43,725 bases of DNA, from positions 1-43,725 of the forward strand of contig CAIYPU010000083.1 of the NCBI GenBank assembly GCA_903928225.1, read 5' to 3'. The notes beneath the pieces are model-generated. The model saw nothing but the letters and a program-made list of their open reading frames with translations, was not told where the DNA came from and made no database searches. The stretch is from an uncultured Chlorobiaceae bacterium (GTDB lineage: Bacteria; Bacteroidota; Chlorobiia; Chlorobiales; Chlorobiaceae). This document shows, piece by piece, positions 8,608-17,154 of this stretch (the first letter of the stretch is position 1; each line of letters starts with the position of its first letter). The position numbers and the translations under genes were made by a program.

Positions 8608-10497
8608 ATGATAAAAACAAAATCTGTAAGAATTTATTCCGGATATGTCGAAGGATTCCGACAACCATCGGTTGCCGTTGAATTTCAGGTTTCGAAAGAC
8701 GCAGATCAAGGCTTAACTGCGAAAAAACTGCTTAAATTGTTTGGACCATATCTCTCAATCAAGCACATCGATGAACTCAAAAGCAATTCCGGCAATACCA
8801 TAGAAGCCGTCCTGACCGTTGTTTACGGATTACTGGTTTCTGCAGGCATTCCCGTGCTTGAACCATTCAAAATCATCAATGCGCGGGACACAGCTCTGTC
8901 AAAAAACGACAACCCTGTATTCGTGGTATTGCTCCCCTCTTATGAACCTCGCACGACATTGCTTACTCTGGAATTGATCCTGAAACTGCTCAACGGTCCT
9001 GAATCAGGTAAAAAACAACTGAATCCGATACTGCATGGTGAACTTGAACATCTGATTCAGCGACTCAGGACGATAGCCCCGGCTGGTACGAACAATATCA
9101 GATTTATCAATGCCGCCTTCTCTCTCGGAATCCCTGTGCTGCCATTACCTGGCGGTGTATTCCAGTATGGCTGGGGAACAAAAGGACGATTGTTTTTCAG
9201 CAGTATCAGTGATGAAACAAGCGCATACGGTGTTCGACAATCGAAAAACAAACTGATCACGAAAGCCACCCTTCAACTGGTCGGTTTACCTGTACCCGCA
9301 GGGTTTCAGGCCAGAAACCCTGCGGAAGCAGTCACGGCAGCAAAACAGATTGGCTTTCCCGTAGTTGTAAAACCTGCGGACTGCGAACAGGGGGAGGGAG
9401 TTTCAGCAGATTTACGCACCAATCATGAAGTTCTCGAAGCTTTCGAGCTGGCAGGCAAACTCTCGTCCGAAGTAATCGTTGAAAAATTCATCAAGGGCCC
9501 GGCATACCGCATTACACTTGTGCGAGGTGAACCTGTATCGATTGTCAGACGTCTGCCTGCAGGCATAACCGGTGATGGCGTTCATTCTGTCAATAACCTT
9601 GTCGAGCTGGCGAACATGGATCCGAGACGTTCAAACGCACATTTTTCCATCATGAAGCCTGTTGTCATAGACAATGAAGCCAGGTTTCTGCTCGAACGAG
9701 AAGGACTGAACCTGAGTTCGGTTCCAGTTGCAGGAGCATTCATCCCTTTAAAGCGAGCTGCCAATGTATCCACAGGTGGAGATGTGATCATGATGAAAGA
9801 GGAGGAAATTGACCGTTCATACATAGACCTGACTAAACTTGCTGTCGAGCTTCTCCGGCTCGATATCGCCGCTGTCGATTTTATTTCCGGCGATATCGGA
9901 AAACCCTGGCATGAGACCGATGCCGTCATCATCGAAGTGAATTCCCAGCCGCAGATGGGCACTATCCTGACACATCTCCACAGCCAGATACTCGAGTCCT
10001 ATGTCCAGGGCAACGGCACCATCCCGTCTATGCTTGTCTTCGGGTCAGAACCTGCGGATTTGATCAGCAAAGTCAGAAGCCGGGTATCACCTGTCAATTC
10101 CGGTTTAGGCACAACCTCTTCAGAAGGTGTGTTCATCGGAGAAATCCGAATCAACAAGACAAAACAAAGCCCGCTTTCCGCAGCGCGCTCACTGCTCATC
10201 AATCCCAGGGTAACGACGCTGCTCGTTGCAACCGATCCGGATTCCCTTTCCTCCGAAGGATTGCCTTTACCGTTCTGCCATGACATAGCAATCACTGCAT
10301 GGCCGGAAAATCGGGAGATTTCGGCAAAAGTTCTTTCCCTTTTCAACAAACACCTGCTCGGCAAAGTTTGGATCGAACAAGGCCATCCCCTGCAGCAGAA
10401 GATTCAACAGCTCATCGGTCAGGAGAAAATGCAGGTTTTCGAGTCAGAGGCATCGATGCTTACCGCAATCGATCAGGTTCTTGCACAAGTCGTATAA
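8608..10497 (+). CDS. Cyanophycin-synthetase-like ATP-grasp ligase with degenerate Mur-ligase tail
   Basis: Using ATG 8608 the protein has 629 residues; a TTG start at 8506 would add 34 residues but overlaps the palindrome. Residues about 1-205 resemble the CphA N-terminal region. The ATP-grasp domain (about 207-465) matches CphA closely: YGWGTKGR, SKNKLITK, VVVKPADCEQGEGVS, VEKFIKGPAYR, GDGVHSV, DPRR, ANVSTGGD, metal-site AAVDF and IEVNSQP. Such domains activate a carboxylate as acyl-phosphate and join it to an amine. The remaining 160 residues align with the CphA Mur-ligase domain (TTSSEGVFIG, SAARSLLINPRV, CHDIAITAW), but the stretch where the P-loop GTNGKT should be reads SMLVFGSEP, and the domain is far shorter. 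Hence it is not a cyanophycin synthetase; a one-step peptide or amide ligase is inferred. It is the first gene of a five-gene operon. Confidence 0.85.
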   Translation: MIKTKSVRIYSGYVEGFRQPSVAVEFQVSKDADQGLTAKKLLKLFGPYLSIKHIDELKSNSGNTIEAVLTVVYGLLVSAGIPVLEPFKIINARDTALSKNDNPVFVVLLPSYEPRTTLLTLELILKLLNGPESGKKQLNPILHGELEHLIQRLRTIAPAGTNNIRFINAAFSLGIPVLPLPGGVFQYGWGTKGRLFFSSISDETSAYGVRQSKNKLITKATLQLVGLPVPAGFQARNPAEAVTAAKQIGFPVVVKPADCEQGEGVSADLRTNHEVLEAFELAGKLSSEVIVEKFIKGPAYRITLVRGEPVSIVRRLPAGITGDGVHSVNNLVELANMDPRRSNAHFSIMKPVVIDNEARFLLEREGLNLSSVPVAGAFIPLKRAANVSTGGDVIMMKEEEIDRSYIDLTKLAVELLRLDIAAVDFISGDIGKPWHETDAVIIEVNSQPQMGTILTHLHSQILESYVQGNGTIPSMLVFGSEPADLISKVRSRVSPVNSGLGTTSSEGVFIGEIRINKTKQSPLSAARSLLINPRVTTLLVATDPDSLSSEGLPLPFCHDIAITAWPENREISAKVLSLFNKHLLGKVWIEQGHPLQQKIQQLIGQEKMQVFESEASMLTAIDQVLAQVV

Positions 10498-10529
10498 GAA
10501 AAAGTGATTTGACCATCAAATACTTGCCA

Positions 10530-11504
10530 ATGAAACAACGTCTGATGCGCGTCCAGATCGAACCGACCAACCGGTGTAATTTCAGATGCGTTAATTGCAG
10601 GCGCACCTATTGGTCCAGGCCGAACAGAAACATGCCTTTGGAAAAGTTTCTCATGGTGCTTGACCAATTGCCCCCCGTTTCCCGGTTTCATCTGCAGGGT
10701 GTCGGGGAACCATTGCTCAACAGGGACCTGCCGAAAATGATCCGTTCTTCCAAAGCTTCGGGCGCGTCTGTCGGTAAGTTTACAAATGCATCATTATTGT
10801 CAAGGAACATTGCAGAAGAACTTCTTGATTCCTGCATCAACAGGATCAATCTGTCAATAAATTCAACCGGCCCGCATACCTTCAAAGTCCTTCGTTCCGG
10901 CATACCATTCGAATCCATCGTCTACAATATTGCCGAACTTGCCGGACTTCGCAGCAAAATCCGTTATCCGGACACCGAATTGGCCCTTTCTCTTGTGATC
11001 ACTCCGCAGACTCTCAAAACCTTGCAGGACATCGTTAAACCCGGAGCAGACCTCGGCCTCGATGAAGTTTATCTGCAGAACATCAATTCGGAGTTCATAC
11101 CGTCTAACAACATTGAACGAGAGCTGATACATACAATCGATAAGGAAATCTACAGGAAAGTGGTACACAAAGCCGGCAAAGCCGCTAAAAATGCCGCCAT
11201 TCGATTCTCCGCACCCGATTTGAACAACCAGGACCACACCTATCTCTGCAAATGGCCTTTCCATGGTTGCAATATCACATGGGACGGTTTTATGTCTCCC
11301 CGTTGCCTTCAACCTGATCCGGAAGTCCTTAATTTCGGAAACCTGTTCAAAGAAGATTTCGAGAAGATCTGGCACAGTAAACCTTACCGGATTTTTCGTG
11401 ACCGGGTAATGAACGACATCAAGCCAATCTGCGCCGAATGCCCCGAACGTTACGGCCTTATGTGGCACCCTGCCGGCAATCCTTTGGCCATACAACAACC
11501 ATGA
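10530..11504 (+). CDS. Radical SAM enzyme with SPASM-like C-terminal cluster domain
   Basis: A 324-residue radical S-adenosylmethionine protein. The catalytic [4Fe-4S] motif is C16-x3-C20-x2-C23 (CNFRCVNC), followed by a GxGEP motif (GVGEPLLN, 57-64). A C-terminal SPASM/twitch-type cysteine set follows: Cys240, Cys247, Cys259, Cys301 and Cys304, with the usual NFGNL...IWHSKPY segment between, which likely binds auxiliary Fe-S. The reaction cannot be read; relatives modify peptides, sugars or small molecules. ATG 10530 was chosen because the motif should start near residue 16; TTG 10524 or TTG 10509 are alternatives. It begins 32 bases after the ATP-grasp stop, and its stop overlaps the next start as ATGA, so translation is coupled. 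Confidence 0.87.
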   Translation: MKQRLMRVQIEPTNRCNFRCVNCRRTYWSRPNRNMPLEKFLMVLDQLPPVSRFHLQGVGEPLLNRDLPKMIRSSKASGASVGKFTNASLLSRNIAEELLDSCINRINLSINSTGPHTFKVLRSGIPFESIVYNIAELAGLRSKIRYPDTELALSLVITPQTLKTLQDIVKPGADLGLDEVYLQNINSEFIPSNNIERELIHTIDKEIYRKVVHKAGKAAKNAAIRFSAPDLNNQDHTYLCKWPFHGCNITWDGFMSPRCLQPDPEVLNFGNLFKEDFEKIWHSKPYRIFRDRVMNDIKPICAECPERYGLMWHPAGNPLAIQQP

Positions 11505-12502
11505 CATCTTCCACTGATACAGGCAAGACCGGAAGACCGGTTGTTTCGATCATAACTCCCGTCTTCAACCGTGCCGAATACCTGGCCGAAACGATCGAGA
11601 GCGTCATCAACCAAACATTCACTGAATGGGAACTTCTTATTATCGATGACGGCTCCGATACCGATGAATGCAAAATCATTGCCGAAAATTATGGTAAAGG
11701 CGATTCTCGAATTCAATACGTGTATAAATCTCATGCAGGAACAAGCGTAGCACGCAATCATGGAATTTCCATTTCTAAAGGCAGATACCTCGGATTTCTC
11801 GACTCCGATGATTGCTACCTGCCCAATGGGCTTGATATTTTGATCAGAGCATTACAAAGATCACCACAGAACGTAAAAATGGTCTATGGTGACTTTTTCA
11901 AGTACTTTCAGGCTGAAAACCGACACCATCCTACCCGCGCAACACCGCCGTTGCCAAGACCCGGTTTGTATTTCCAATTCCTTTTCAATGGAGCAAATCC
12001 GGTAGCGCCCTGCGCATCCCTGTCCGATCGCGCTGTTATCGAACAAATCGGAGGATTCAAAAGTCAGTTTGACAGTCTCGAAGATCGGTCGCTCTGGTCA
12101 GAACTTATACGCAACTATGATATCGCGCACATTCCCGAAAAGGTGGCAATATACCGGAAGCATGAAAAACAGATCACTCATTTTCAATACAGCAATAAAA
12201 GACGATTGGCCTGTGAAAGGCATACCATCAGCTTTTTCTCTTCGTTACCGCTGCACGTATGGTTTCCGGAAACAAAAAACCCAGAAGAAAAAGCAAGGGC
12301 TCTCGATGGCTTGGCTATGGCTTTACTGAATCGTCCAAACACTCCGTTTGATACTGCACTTTATTTGATGCACATGGCCAATAAAATGAGCCCGTCACCA
12401 GACCGAAAAACTTTCATGAATAACCTTGAAGCAAATATTCCCCGGATCCTGCAAGAACAGTATGGCAGTATTGAAAGAATTTCCATTCCCTATCCGTATT
12501 GA
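11501..12502 (+). CDS. Family 2 glycosyltransferase
   Basis: A 333-residue cytosolic GT-A fold transferase using a nucleotide sugar. The N-terminal domain opens with VSIITPVFNRAEYL, then IIDDGSDTD (nucleotide-binding Asp) and FLDSDDCYLP (metal-binding DxD type), followed by GGF...LEDRSLW with the likely base region. The last 90 residues are helical and unassigned, without membrane segments. The start ATG at 11501 overlaps the radical SAM stop (ATGA). Donor and acceptor are unknown; in this context it could glycosylate the product made by the ATP-grasp ligase and radical SAM enzyme (inference). Confidence 0.88.
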   Translation: MTSSTDTGKTGRPVVSIITPVFNRAEYLAETIESVINQTFTEWELLIIDDGSDTDECKIIAENYGKGDSRIQYVYKSHAGTSVARNHGISISKGRYLGFLDSDDCYLPNGLDILIRALQRSPQNVKMVYGDFFKYFQAENRHHPTRATPPLPRPGLYFQFLFNGANPVAPCASLSDRAVIEQIGGFKSQFDSLEDRSLWSELIRNYDIAHIPEKVAIYRKHEKQITHFQYSNKRRLACERHTISFFSSLPLHVWFPETKNPEEKARALDGLAMALLNRPNTPFDTALYLMHMANKMSPSPDRKTFMNNLEANIPRILQEQYGSIERISIPYPY

Positions 12503-12503
12503 C

Positions 12504-13289
12504 ATGAAATTTCAAGATTCCAGCATAACTTTGGCCAGCAAGTACCTTGATTTTCTTCTGAAACGGAAAAACATCGTCGAGTGCAGAAATATTCCCGATC
12601 AGTGCATAATCAATTATGTGCCTGAGCTGAATAATTCTTTGAAAGCCCTTTACCCGTACCGCTCGTTCAGTCTCGGTATAACAAACCCAATGCAGCTTAA
12701 TGTTTTCAGCCCTGATGACGGAAAACCGTTTGTCGTTTCACAGGGAATGCATGGATCACCAATGGCAGCCGTTCAGCTGGAAGAACTGATCGCGCTCGGA
12801 TGCGGAAATTTTCTTGTTATCGGGCCTGCCGGGCATCCAACAGCAAAGAGTGTTCCGGATCTCGATCTCGGGGAACTGCTCATTGCGACCAATGCCTGGA
12901 TTTATGAAGGAACATCTCCGCATTACGGACGGCGAAAAAAGTCATCTCCGTCTGCCATAGCTGTAAAACGCCTTGGAAAAGCGCTCGCAGATCTTCAACT
13001 GCATTATAAAGAAGGGTCTGTAGCGACGACCGACGCACTTTATCGGGAAACCGGTTCATTTCTGCAAAAACTGCTGGAGCGGGAAATCCTTGGCATCGAA
13101 ATGGAATTATCGGCACTCTTCACAGTAGCGGATTTTCATAAAAAAGACTTGGCTGGTCTGGTGTATATCAGTGATATTGTAGGCATCGATAACCGTTGGA
13201 ATATCGCGCCTTCACCGAAAGTTTACAGGACCGTTGTAAGACAGCTCACAGATGTCGTCCTCAAGTTTATCAAGCAAAATGATGCATGA
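12504..13289 (+). CDS. Nucleoside phosphorylase-like protein (PNP/UDP phosphorylase family)
   Basis: A 261-residue protein with PNP_UDP family features: a VVSQGMHGSPMAAVQLEELI segment (phosphate and ribose side), LVIGPAGHP where canonical enzymes have RxGTxGGL, LGELLIATNAWIYEGTSPHY, ATTDALYRE and the nucleoside-binding GIEMELSALFTVA. Family members cleave or form N-glycosidic bonds to ribose; some hydrolyse them. The start ATG 12504 lies one base after the glycosyltransferase stop; the open frame extends upstream inside that gene and is not needed. The last codons overlap the dehydrogenase start. A phosphorylase in an operon with a ligase and radical SAM enzyme suggests a nucleoside-derived substrate or product (inference). 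Confidence 0.8.
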   Translation: MKFQDSSITLASKYLDFLLKRKNIVECRNIPDQCIINYVPELNNSLKALYPYRSFSLGITNPMQLNVFSPDDGKPFVVSQGMHGSPMAAVQLEELIALGCGNFLVIGPAGHPTAKSVPDLDLGELLIATNAWIYEGTSPHYGRRKKSSPSAIAVKRLGKALADLQLHYKEGSVATTDALYRETGSFLQKLLEREILGIEMELSALFTVADFHKKDLAGLVYISDIVGIDNRWNIAPSPKVYRTVVRQLTDVVLKFIKQNDA

Positions 13290-14004
13290 AAAAACAGTCG
13301 TCATTACTGGCGCTGCTGCAGGCATTGGGCTTGCAGCAGCGCGTCGATTTGCCGAAGCAGGCGCAAAGGTCCTCGGTCTGGACCGTAATCCCGCGATAAA
13401 AAATATTTCAAAGGTAATTCCCGGTTTTACCGGAGTCCCCTGCGATCTTGCCAGCGAATCGGAAATCCTCGAAGCAATGAAGAGCTTCCAAACGGAAAAT
13501 ATCGACGTTCTTGTCAACAATGCCGGCATAAACCCCTCCCCATCGAGCCTGCATGAAACAACAGAAAAAGTCTGGTTCAATCTTCTTGAAACCAATCTGA
13601 CCGGGACTTACAGAATAACGAAGGCCGTTCTCGAACGTATGCAGTGCGGGGTCATCGTCAATATCAGTTCGATCCTTGCACTGTCAGGCGCAAGACAGAA
13701 TGCCGCCTATGCGGCAACCAAAGGCGCCATAATCTCGCTGACCCGCGCGATGGCCCGCGACCATGGCCCTGCAATTCGTGTTAACTGCGTCTGTCCGGGA
13801 GCCGTGCAAACGGATATGTTCGAAGAGTATCTGAAACGCTGCGAATATCCAGAACTTGAAAGAGAAAGAATCAGGAACGCGATTCCCCTCAAGCGTCTCG
13901 GCAGACCTGAGGATATTGCCGATGCCGTGTTTTTTTTAGCTTCCGACTCAGCATCATGGATCACCGGACAGGTTCTTATTGTCGACGGAGGCGATTCGGC
14001 CTGA
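13279..14004 (+). CDS. Short-chain dehydrogenase/reductase (SDR)
   Basis: A 241-residue classical SDR with an NAD(P)-binding Rossmann fold: TGAAAGIG near the N-terminus, VLVNNAGIN, the active-site serine in NISSI, the YAATK pair (Tyr-x3-Lys) and the PGAVQTDM stretch, ending in ITGQVLIVDGG. It oxidises or reduces a hydroxyl/keto group on an unknown substrate. Two consecutive ATGs (13279 and 13282) overlap the end of the phosphorylase gene by about 10 bases, showing translational coupling; an ATG at 13252 is less likely. It is the last gene of the operon: eight bases after its stop begins the decayed ABC transporter sequence. Confidence 0.9.
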   Translation: MMHEKTVVITGAAAGIGLAAARRFAEAGAKVLGLDRNPAIKNISKVIPGFTGVPCDLASESEILEAMKSFQTENIDVLVNNAGINPSPSSLHETTEKVWFNLLETNLTGTYRITKAVLERMQCGVIVNISSILALSGARQNAAYAATKGAIISLTRAMARDHGPAIRVNCVCPGAVQTDMFEEYLKRCEYPELERERIRNAIPLKRLGRPEDIADAVFFLASDSASWITGQVLIVDGGDSA

Positions 14005-14011
14005 TCCGTGA

Positions 14012-14639
14012 GCCACACTTCTGCCTCCCACCAGCGGTCAAACTTTGATCTGCGGACATGACACCGTGAAAAACCCTGCCCGGGTCAGGCGGTGCACAGG
14101 ATTTGTTTTTCAGGACCCGAGTTCTGACGATCTGTTGACCGGCAGGGAAAATCTCTATCTGCATGCGTTGATGTACGGGGTCAGGAGGACCGAAATAAAC
14201 AGGAAGATAGATGAAGGACTGAAACTTGTGGACCTTGCCGACAAGCAGCATGTCAGGATGAGAAAATAGTCCGGCGGGATGCGCCGACGTCTGGAACCTG
14301 CAAGGGGATTCCTGCACAATCCGAAGATCTTGTTTCTGGACGAGCCTACGCTGGGCCTCGATCCGCAAACGAGGAAAAACCTCTGGACCTATATCAGGTA
14401 ACTGACGACGGAAAATAAGATAATCATCATCCTGACAACGCATTACATGGAAGAGGCCGACAAGCTGTGCGACAGGATCGGCATCATCGACCAGGGTAAA
14501 ATCATTGCCCTCGATACGCCGGGCAATTTCAAAAACAGATGGGTGGAGACCTGGTTTCCGTCAGAACGATTGACCCGGACCTTCCTACGCGCTTCGCTCT
14601 CCCACGCTGCACGATGTGTTTCTGTTTTTGACCGGCTAA
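14012..14639 (+). pseudogene. Decayed ABC transporter ATP-binding protein (DrrA-like), 5'-truncated
   Basis: Conceptual translation gives recognisable ABC-2/DrrA-type ATPase sequence in pieces. It begins abruptly at TLLPPTSGQTLICGHD, so the first 45 or so residues, including the Walker A P-loop, are missing. It continues FVFQDP (Q-loop), then a TAG at 14267-14269 just before SGGM (signature), [11 protein letters not shown] (Walker B), a TAA at 14402 region in the same frame, and TTHYMEEAD (H-loop). After GNFKN two frame changes are needed to read [11 protein letters not shown] (about 14542-14574) and then [12 protein letters not shown] ending at TAA 14637-14639. With two in-frame stops, two shifts and no P-loop this cannot make a transporter ATPase. 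No permease gene is adjacent. Confidence 0.85.
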
Positions 14640-14942
14640 CAGATGCGGAAAGGTCCGGGTGAAGGCAAGGGCGTCTTTATTGGATTCTGAATCCCGATGG
14701 GCTCCGGAAAGAGGTAAACGTCTTTACGTCCTCTCTCCCCCCACGTTGCATCCGGCCGCAAAGCAGATACCGGAAAGGTTTCCATTCGCATCCGTCACCC
14801 CACTTTTGCACTTCGCATCGTTCACAGTGTACAACATATGGAAAGAGGTTGACCTCGGCGAATCAGAAACATGCCTGACGCATACAAACAAAAAAGGCCC
14901 CCGGATGGAGGCCTTTTTCGTTGTGTTGCTTTTTCGAAGCGA
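14640..14942. other. Intergenic stretch with only a terminator
   Basis: Between the ABC pseudogene and the glutamine synthetase stop there is no supported frame; 14659-14890 may be further decayed sequence. The glutamine synthetase terminator lies at 14891-14918. Confidence 0.3.
14891..14918 (-). terminator. Rho-independent terminator of the glutamine synthetase gene
   Basis: A 9-bp stem AAAAAGGCC / GGCCTTTTT with a 10-base loop. Read leftward it is followed by a T-rich run, and it lies about 25 bases past the glnN stop codon. Confidence 0.8.
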
Positions 14943-17087
14943 TCAGTGCTCGAAGAGCATTTCGAGGTAGGTCGGAAGCTGCCAGCGGCTGCGGTCGACC
15001 AGAAGTTCGAGCCTGTCGGCGACCTCACGGACCTTGACCATGTGCGGCAGAAGCGTCTCGACGCAGAAGTCGGCTTTCTCGAACTCGGTACCGAAGCTTT
15101 CGATTTTCTCGACAAGCTCGTCGAGCTCGGCGGCAAGATCGATAAGCTCGGAGAGCCCTTCGGCCAGATCCTTCAGGTACTTAGCCTGGCTGCCAATAGC
15201 CGCATCGGAAAGACCGATGGATTCAGCGGCGGCAAGCAGGTTGTTGAACGAACTGCCGATATCGCCCTGGTACTCGGACACGTCGGGAATGACGATGGTT
15301 TTCAGCATGAGCTGCAGGGTGCGGGCTTCGATATCGATACCCTTGATGTAACGCTCGAGACGGATGTGCAGGCGCGAATGGATTTCCTCTTCGCTGAGCA
15401 CGCCGTATTTGACGAACATCGCCCTGACATCGGCTTTCTCCAGGGTGCGGAGGGCCTGTGGGGTGTTCTTCATGTTGGGCAGTCCGCGCTCTTTGGCAGC
15501 GTTCTGCAGCGCTTCGCTGTAGTTGTCGCCAGGGTAGCGGATCGCCCTGGTGGCTGTGATGCCCTCGCGGATAGCTTCAAGGATGGCGGAGTTCCTGTCC
15601 TTGCCGGCAGCGATTTTCGCTTCGATCGCGTCGGCGACCTCGTCGATCGCTTCGGCCATCAGGGTGTTGAGCACCATGTTCGGCACGGAAGGAGACTGCG
15701 ATGAACCGACTGCGCGGAACTCGAATTTGTTGCCGGTGAATGCGAACGGCGAAGTCCTGTTGCGGTCGGTGTAGTCCTTGTTGAGCGACGGTACCTGTGA
15801 AAGTCCGAGGTCGAGGAACAGTTTTTCGGTTTTCAGGTCGGTCTTGCCGCTTTCGATGGCATCGAGCACGGTCTCGAGCTGTTCGCCGAGGAAGACGGTC
15901 ACGACTGCCGGAGGAGCTTCGTTCGCACCGAGGCGGTGGTCGTTGCCGATGCTGGCGATGGACATCCTGAGCACGTCAGCCCTCTTGTAGACGCCTTTGA
16001 GAACGGCGATGAGGAAAACGAGGAACTGGATGTTCTCTGCCGGAGTATCACCCGGATCGAGCAGGTTGATGCCGGTGTTGGTGCCGATCGACCAGTTGTT
16101 GTGCTTGCCGGAGCCGTTGATGCCTGCAAAGGGTTTTTCAAACATGAGCAGAGCGAAACCTTTCTTGTCGGCAACCTTGCGCATGACCTCCATGGTGAGC
16201 AGGTTGTGGTCCGCAGCGATGTTCGCTTCCTCGAAAATCGGGGCGATCTCGAACTGATGCGGCGCAACCTCGTTGTGGCGGGTCTTGGCTGGTATGCCGA
16301 GCAGGTACAGTTCCTGTTCGACTTCCTGCATGAACTCGAGCACACGGTCCGGAATGGAGCCGAAGTAGTGGTCCTCAAGCTGCTGGCCTTTCGGCGGAAG
16401 TGCACCGAGAAGCGTGCGGCCGGTCATCACAAGGTCAGGACGCTGGGTGTAGAATTTCTTGTCGATAAGAAAATATTCCTGCTCGCAACCAGCGAACGTC
16501 TTGACACGGGTAACGCCGTTTACGCCGAGAATTTCAAGGAGCCTGATGGCTGATTTGCTGACTGCATCCATGGAGCGAAGGAGCGGAGTCTTGGAGTCGA
16601 GCGCCTCGCCGTGGTAGGAGATGAAAACGGTCGGGATGCACAGGGTCAGGTTGTTGCCGCCCTTCATCAGAAATGCCGGGCTCGAAGGGTCCCAGGCAGT
16701 GTAACCGCGGGCTTCGAAGGTGGTGCGCATGCCGCCTGACGGGAAGCTTGATGCGTCAGGCTCGCCCTGGATCAGTTGCTCACCTGAAAAACGTTCTATA
16801 GGGGTACCGTCACGATCGATCGAAAGGAACGCATCGTGTTTTTCGGCCGTTGAACCGGTCATCGGCTGGAACCAGTGGGTATAATGGGTTGCCCCCTTCT
16901 CCATGGCCCATTCCTTCATACCGTGCGCAACTGCACCGGCAATCGATTCAGGAATCTTTTTCCCCGCCTTGATGGTATCCTGTAAAGCCGAGAAAACTTC
17001 TTTAGGAAGCTTGGCTCGCATGGCCTTCTGGTCAAAAGTCAACGACCCGTAAATGGCGGAAACCGGAACTTTGCTTTCACTGCTCAA
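14943..17087 (-). CDS. glnN: Glutamine synthetase type III
   Basis: A large (714-residue) GSIII enzyme that makes glutamine from glutamate, ammonium and ATP in the cytosol. GSIII hallmarks are NEVAPHQFEIAP, FEKPFAGINGSGKHNNWS, GNDHRLGANEAPP and FEFRAVGSSQ, with a long helical C-terminal domain. The start is decided by a perfect AGGAGG (17094-17099) placed six bases before TTG 17087; the open frame runs 14 codons further upstream, but those overlap the Shine-Dalgarno. Lrp lies immediately upstream, 67 bases away and in the same direction, so the two are probably cotranscribed and the Lrp protein likely adjusts nitrogen assimilation (inference). Confidence 0.95.
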   Translation of the reverse strand: MSSESKVPVSAIYGSLTFDQKAMRAKLPKEVFSALQDTIKAGKKIPESIAGAVAHGMKEWAMEKGATHYTHWFQPMTGSTAEKHDAFLSIDRDGTPIERFSGEQLIQGEPDASSFPSGGMRTTFEARGYTAWDPSSPAFLMKGGNNLTLCIPTVFISYHGEALDSKTPLLRSMDAVSKSAIRLLEILGVNGVTRVKTFAGCEQEYFLIDKKFYTQRPDLVMTGRTLLGALPPKGQQLEDHYFGSIPDRVLEFMQEVEQELYLLGIPAKTRHNEVAPHQFEIAPIFEEANIAADHNLLTMEVMRKVADKKGFALLMFEKPFAGINGSGKHNNWSIGTNTGINLLDPGDTPAENIQFLVFLIAVLKGVYKRADVLRMSIASIGNDHRLGANEAPPAVVTVFLGEQLETVLDAIESGKTDLKTEKLFLDLGLSQVPSLNKDYTDRNRTSPFAFTGNKFEFRAVGSSQSPSVPNMVLNTLMAEAIDEVADAIEAKIAAGKDRNSAILEAIREGITATRAIRYPGDNYSEALQNAAKERGLPNMKNTPQALRTLEKADVRAMFVKYGVLSEEEIHSRLHIRLERYIKGIDIEARTLQLMLKTIVIPDVSEYQGDIGSSFNNLLAAAESIGLSDAAIGSQAKYLKDLAEGLSELIDLAAELDELVEKIESFGTEFEKADFCVETLLPHMVKVREVADRLELLVDRSRWQLPTYLEMLFEH

Positions 17088-17093
17088 AGTGAA

Positions 17094-17099
17094 CCTCCT
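17094..17099 (-). promoter_or_regulatory. Ribosome binding site fixing the TTG start of glnN
   Basis: AGGAGG on the minus strand, six bases before TTG 17087. No ATG or GTG is suitably placed, so TTG initiation is the best reading. Confidence 0.75.
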
Positions 17100-17154
17100 T
17101 GTTTGTTTGCGTAATGGTGGTAATGACAACGATAAATGTTTAAAAAAAGCCTGT

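Noticed and set aside
8608-10497. Calling the ligase a true cyanophycin synthetase
   Set aside because: The Mur-ligase P-loop and most of that domain are absent, so both half-reactions cannot be supported.
14045-14662. Two separate small ABC proteins (14045-14269 and 14447-14662)
   Set aside because: They are pieces of one degraded ATPase separated by in-frame stops and frame changes, without a Walker A motif.
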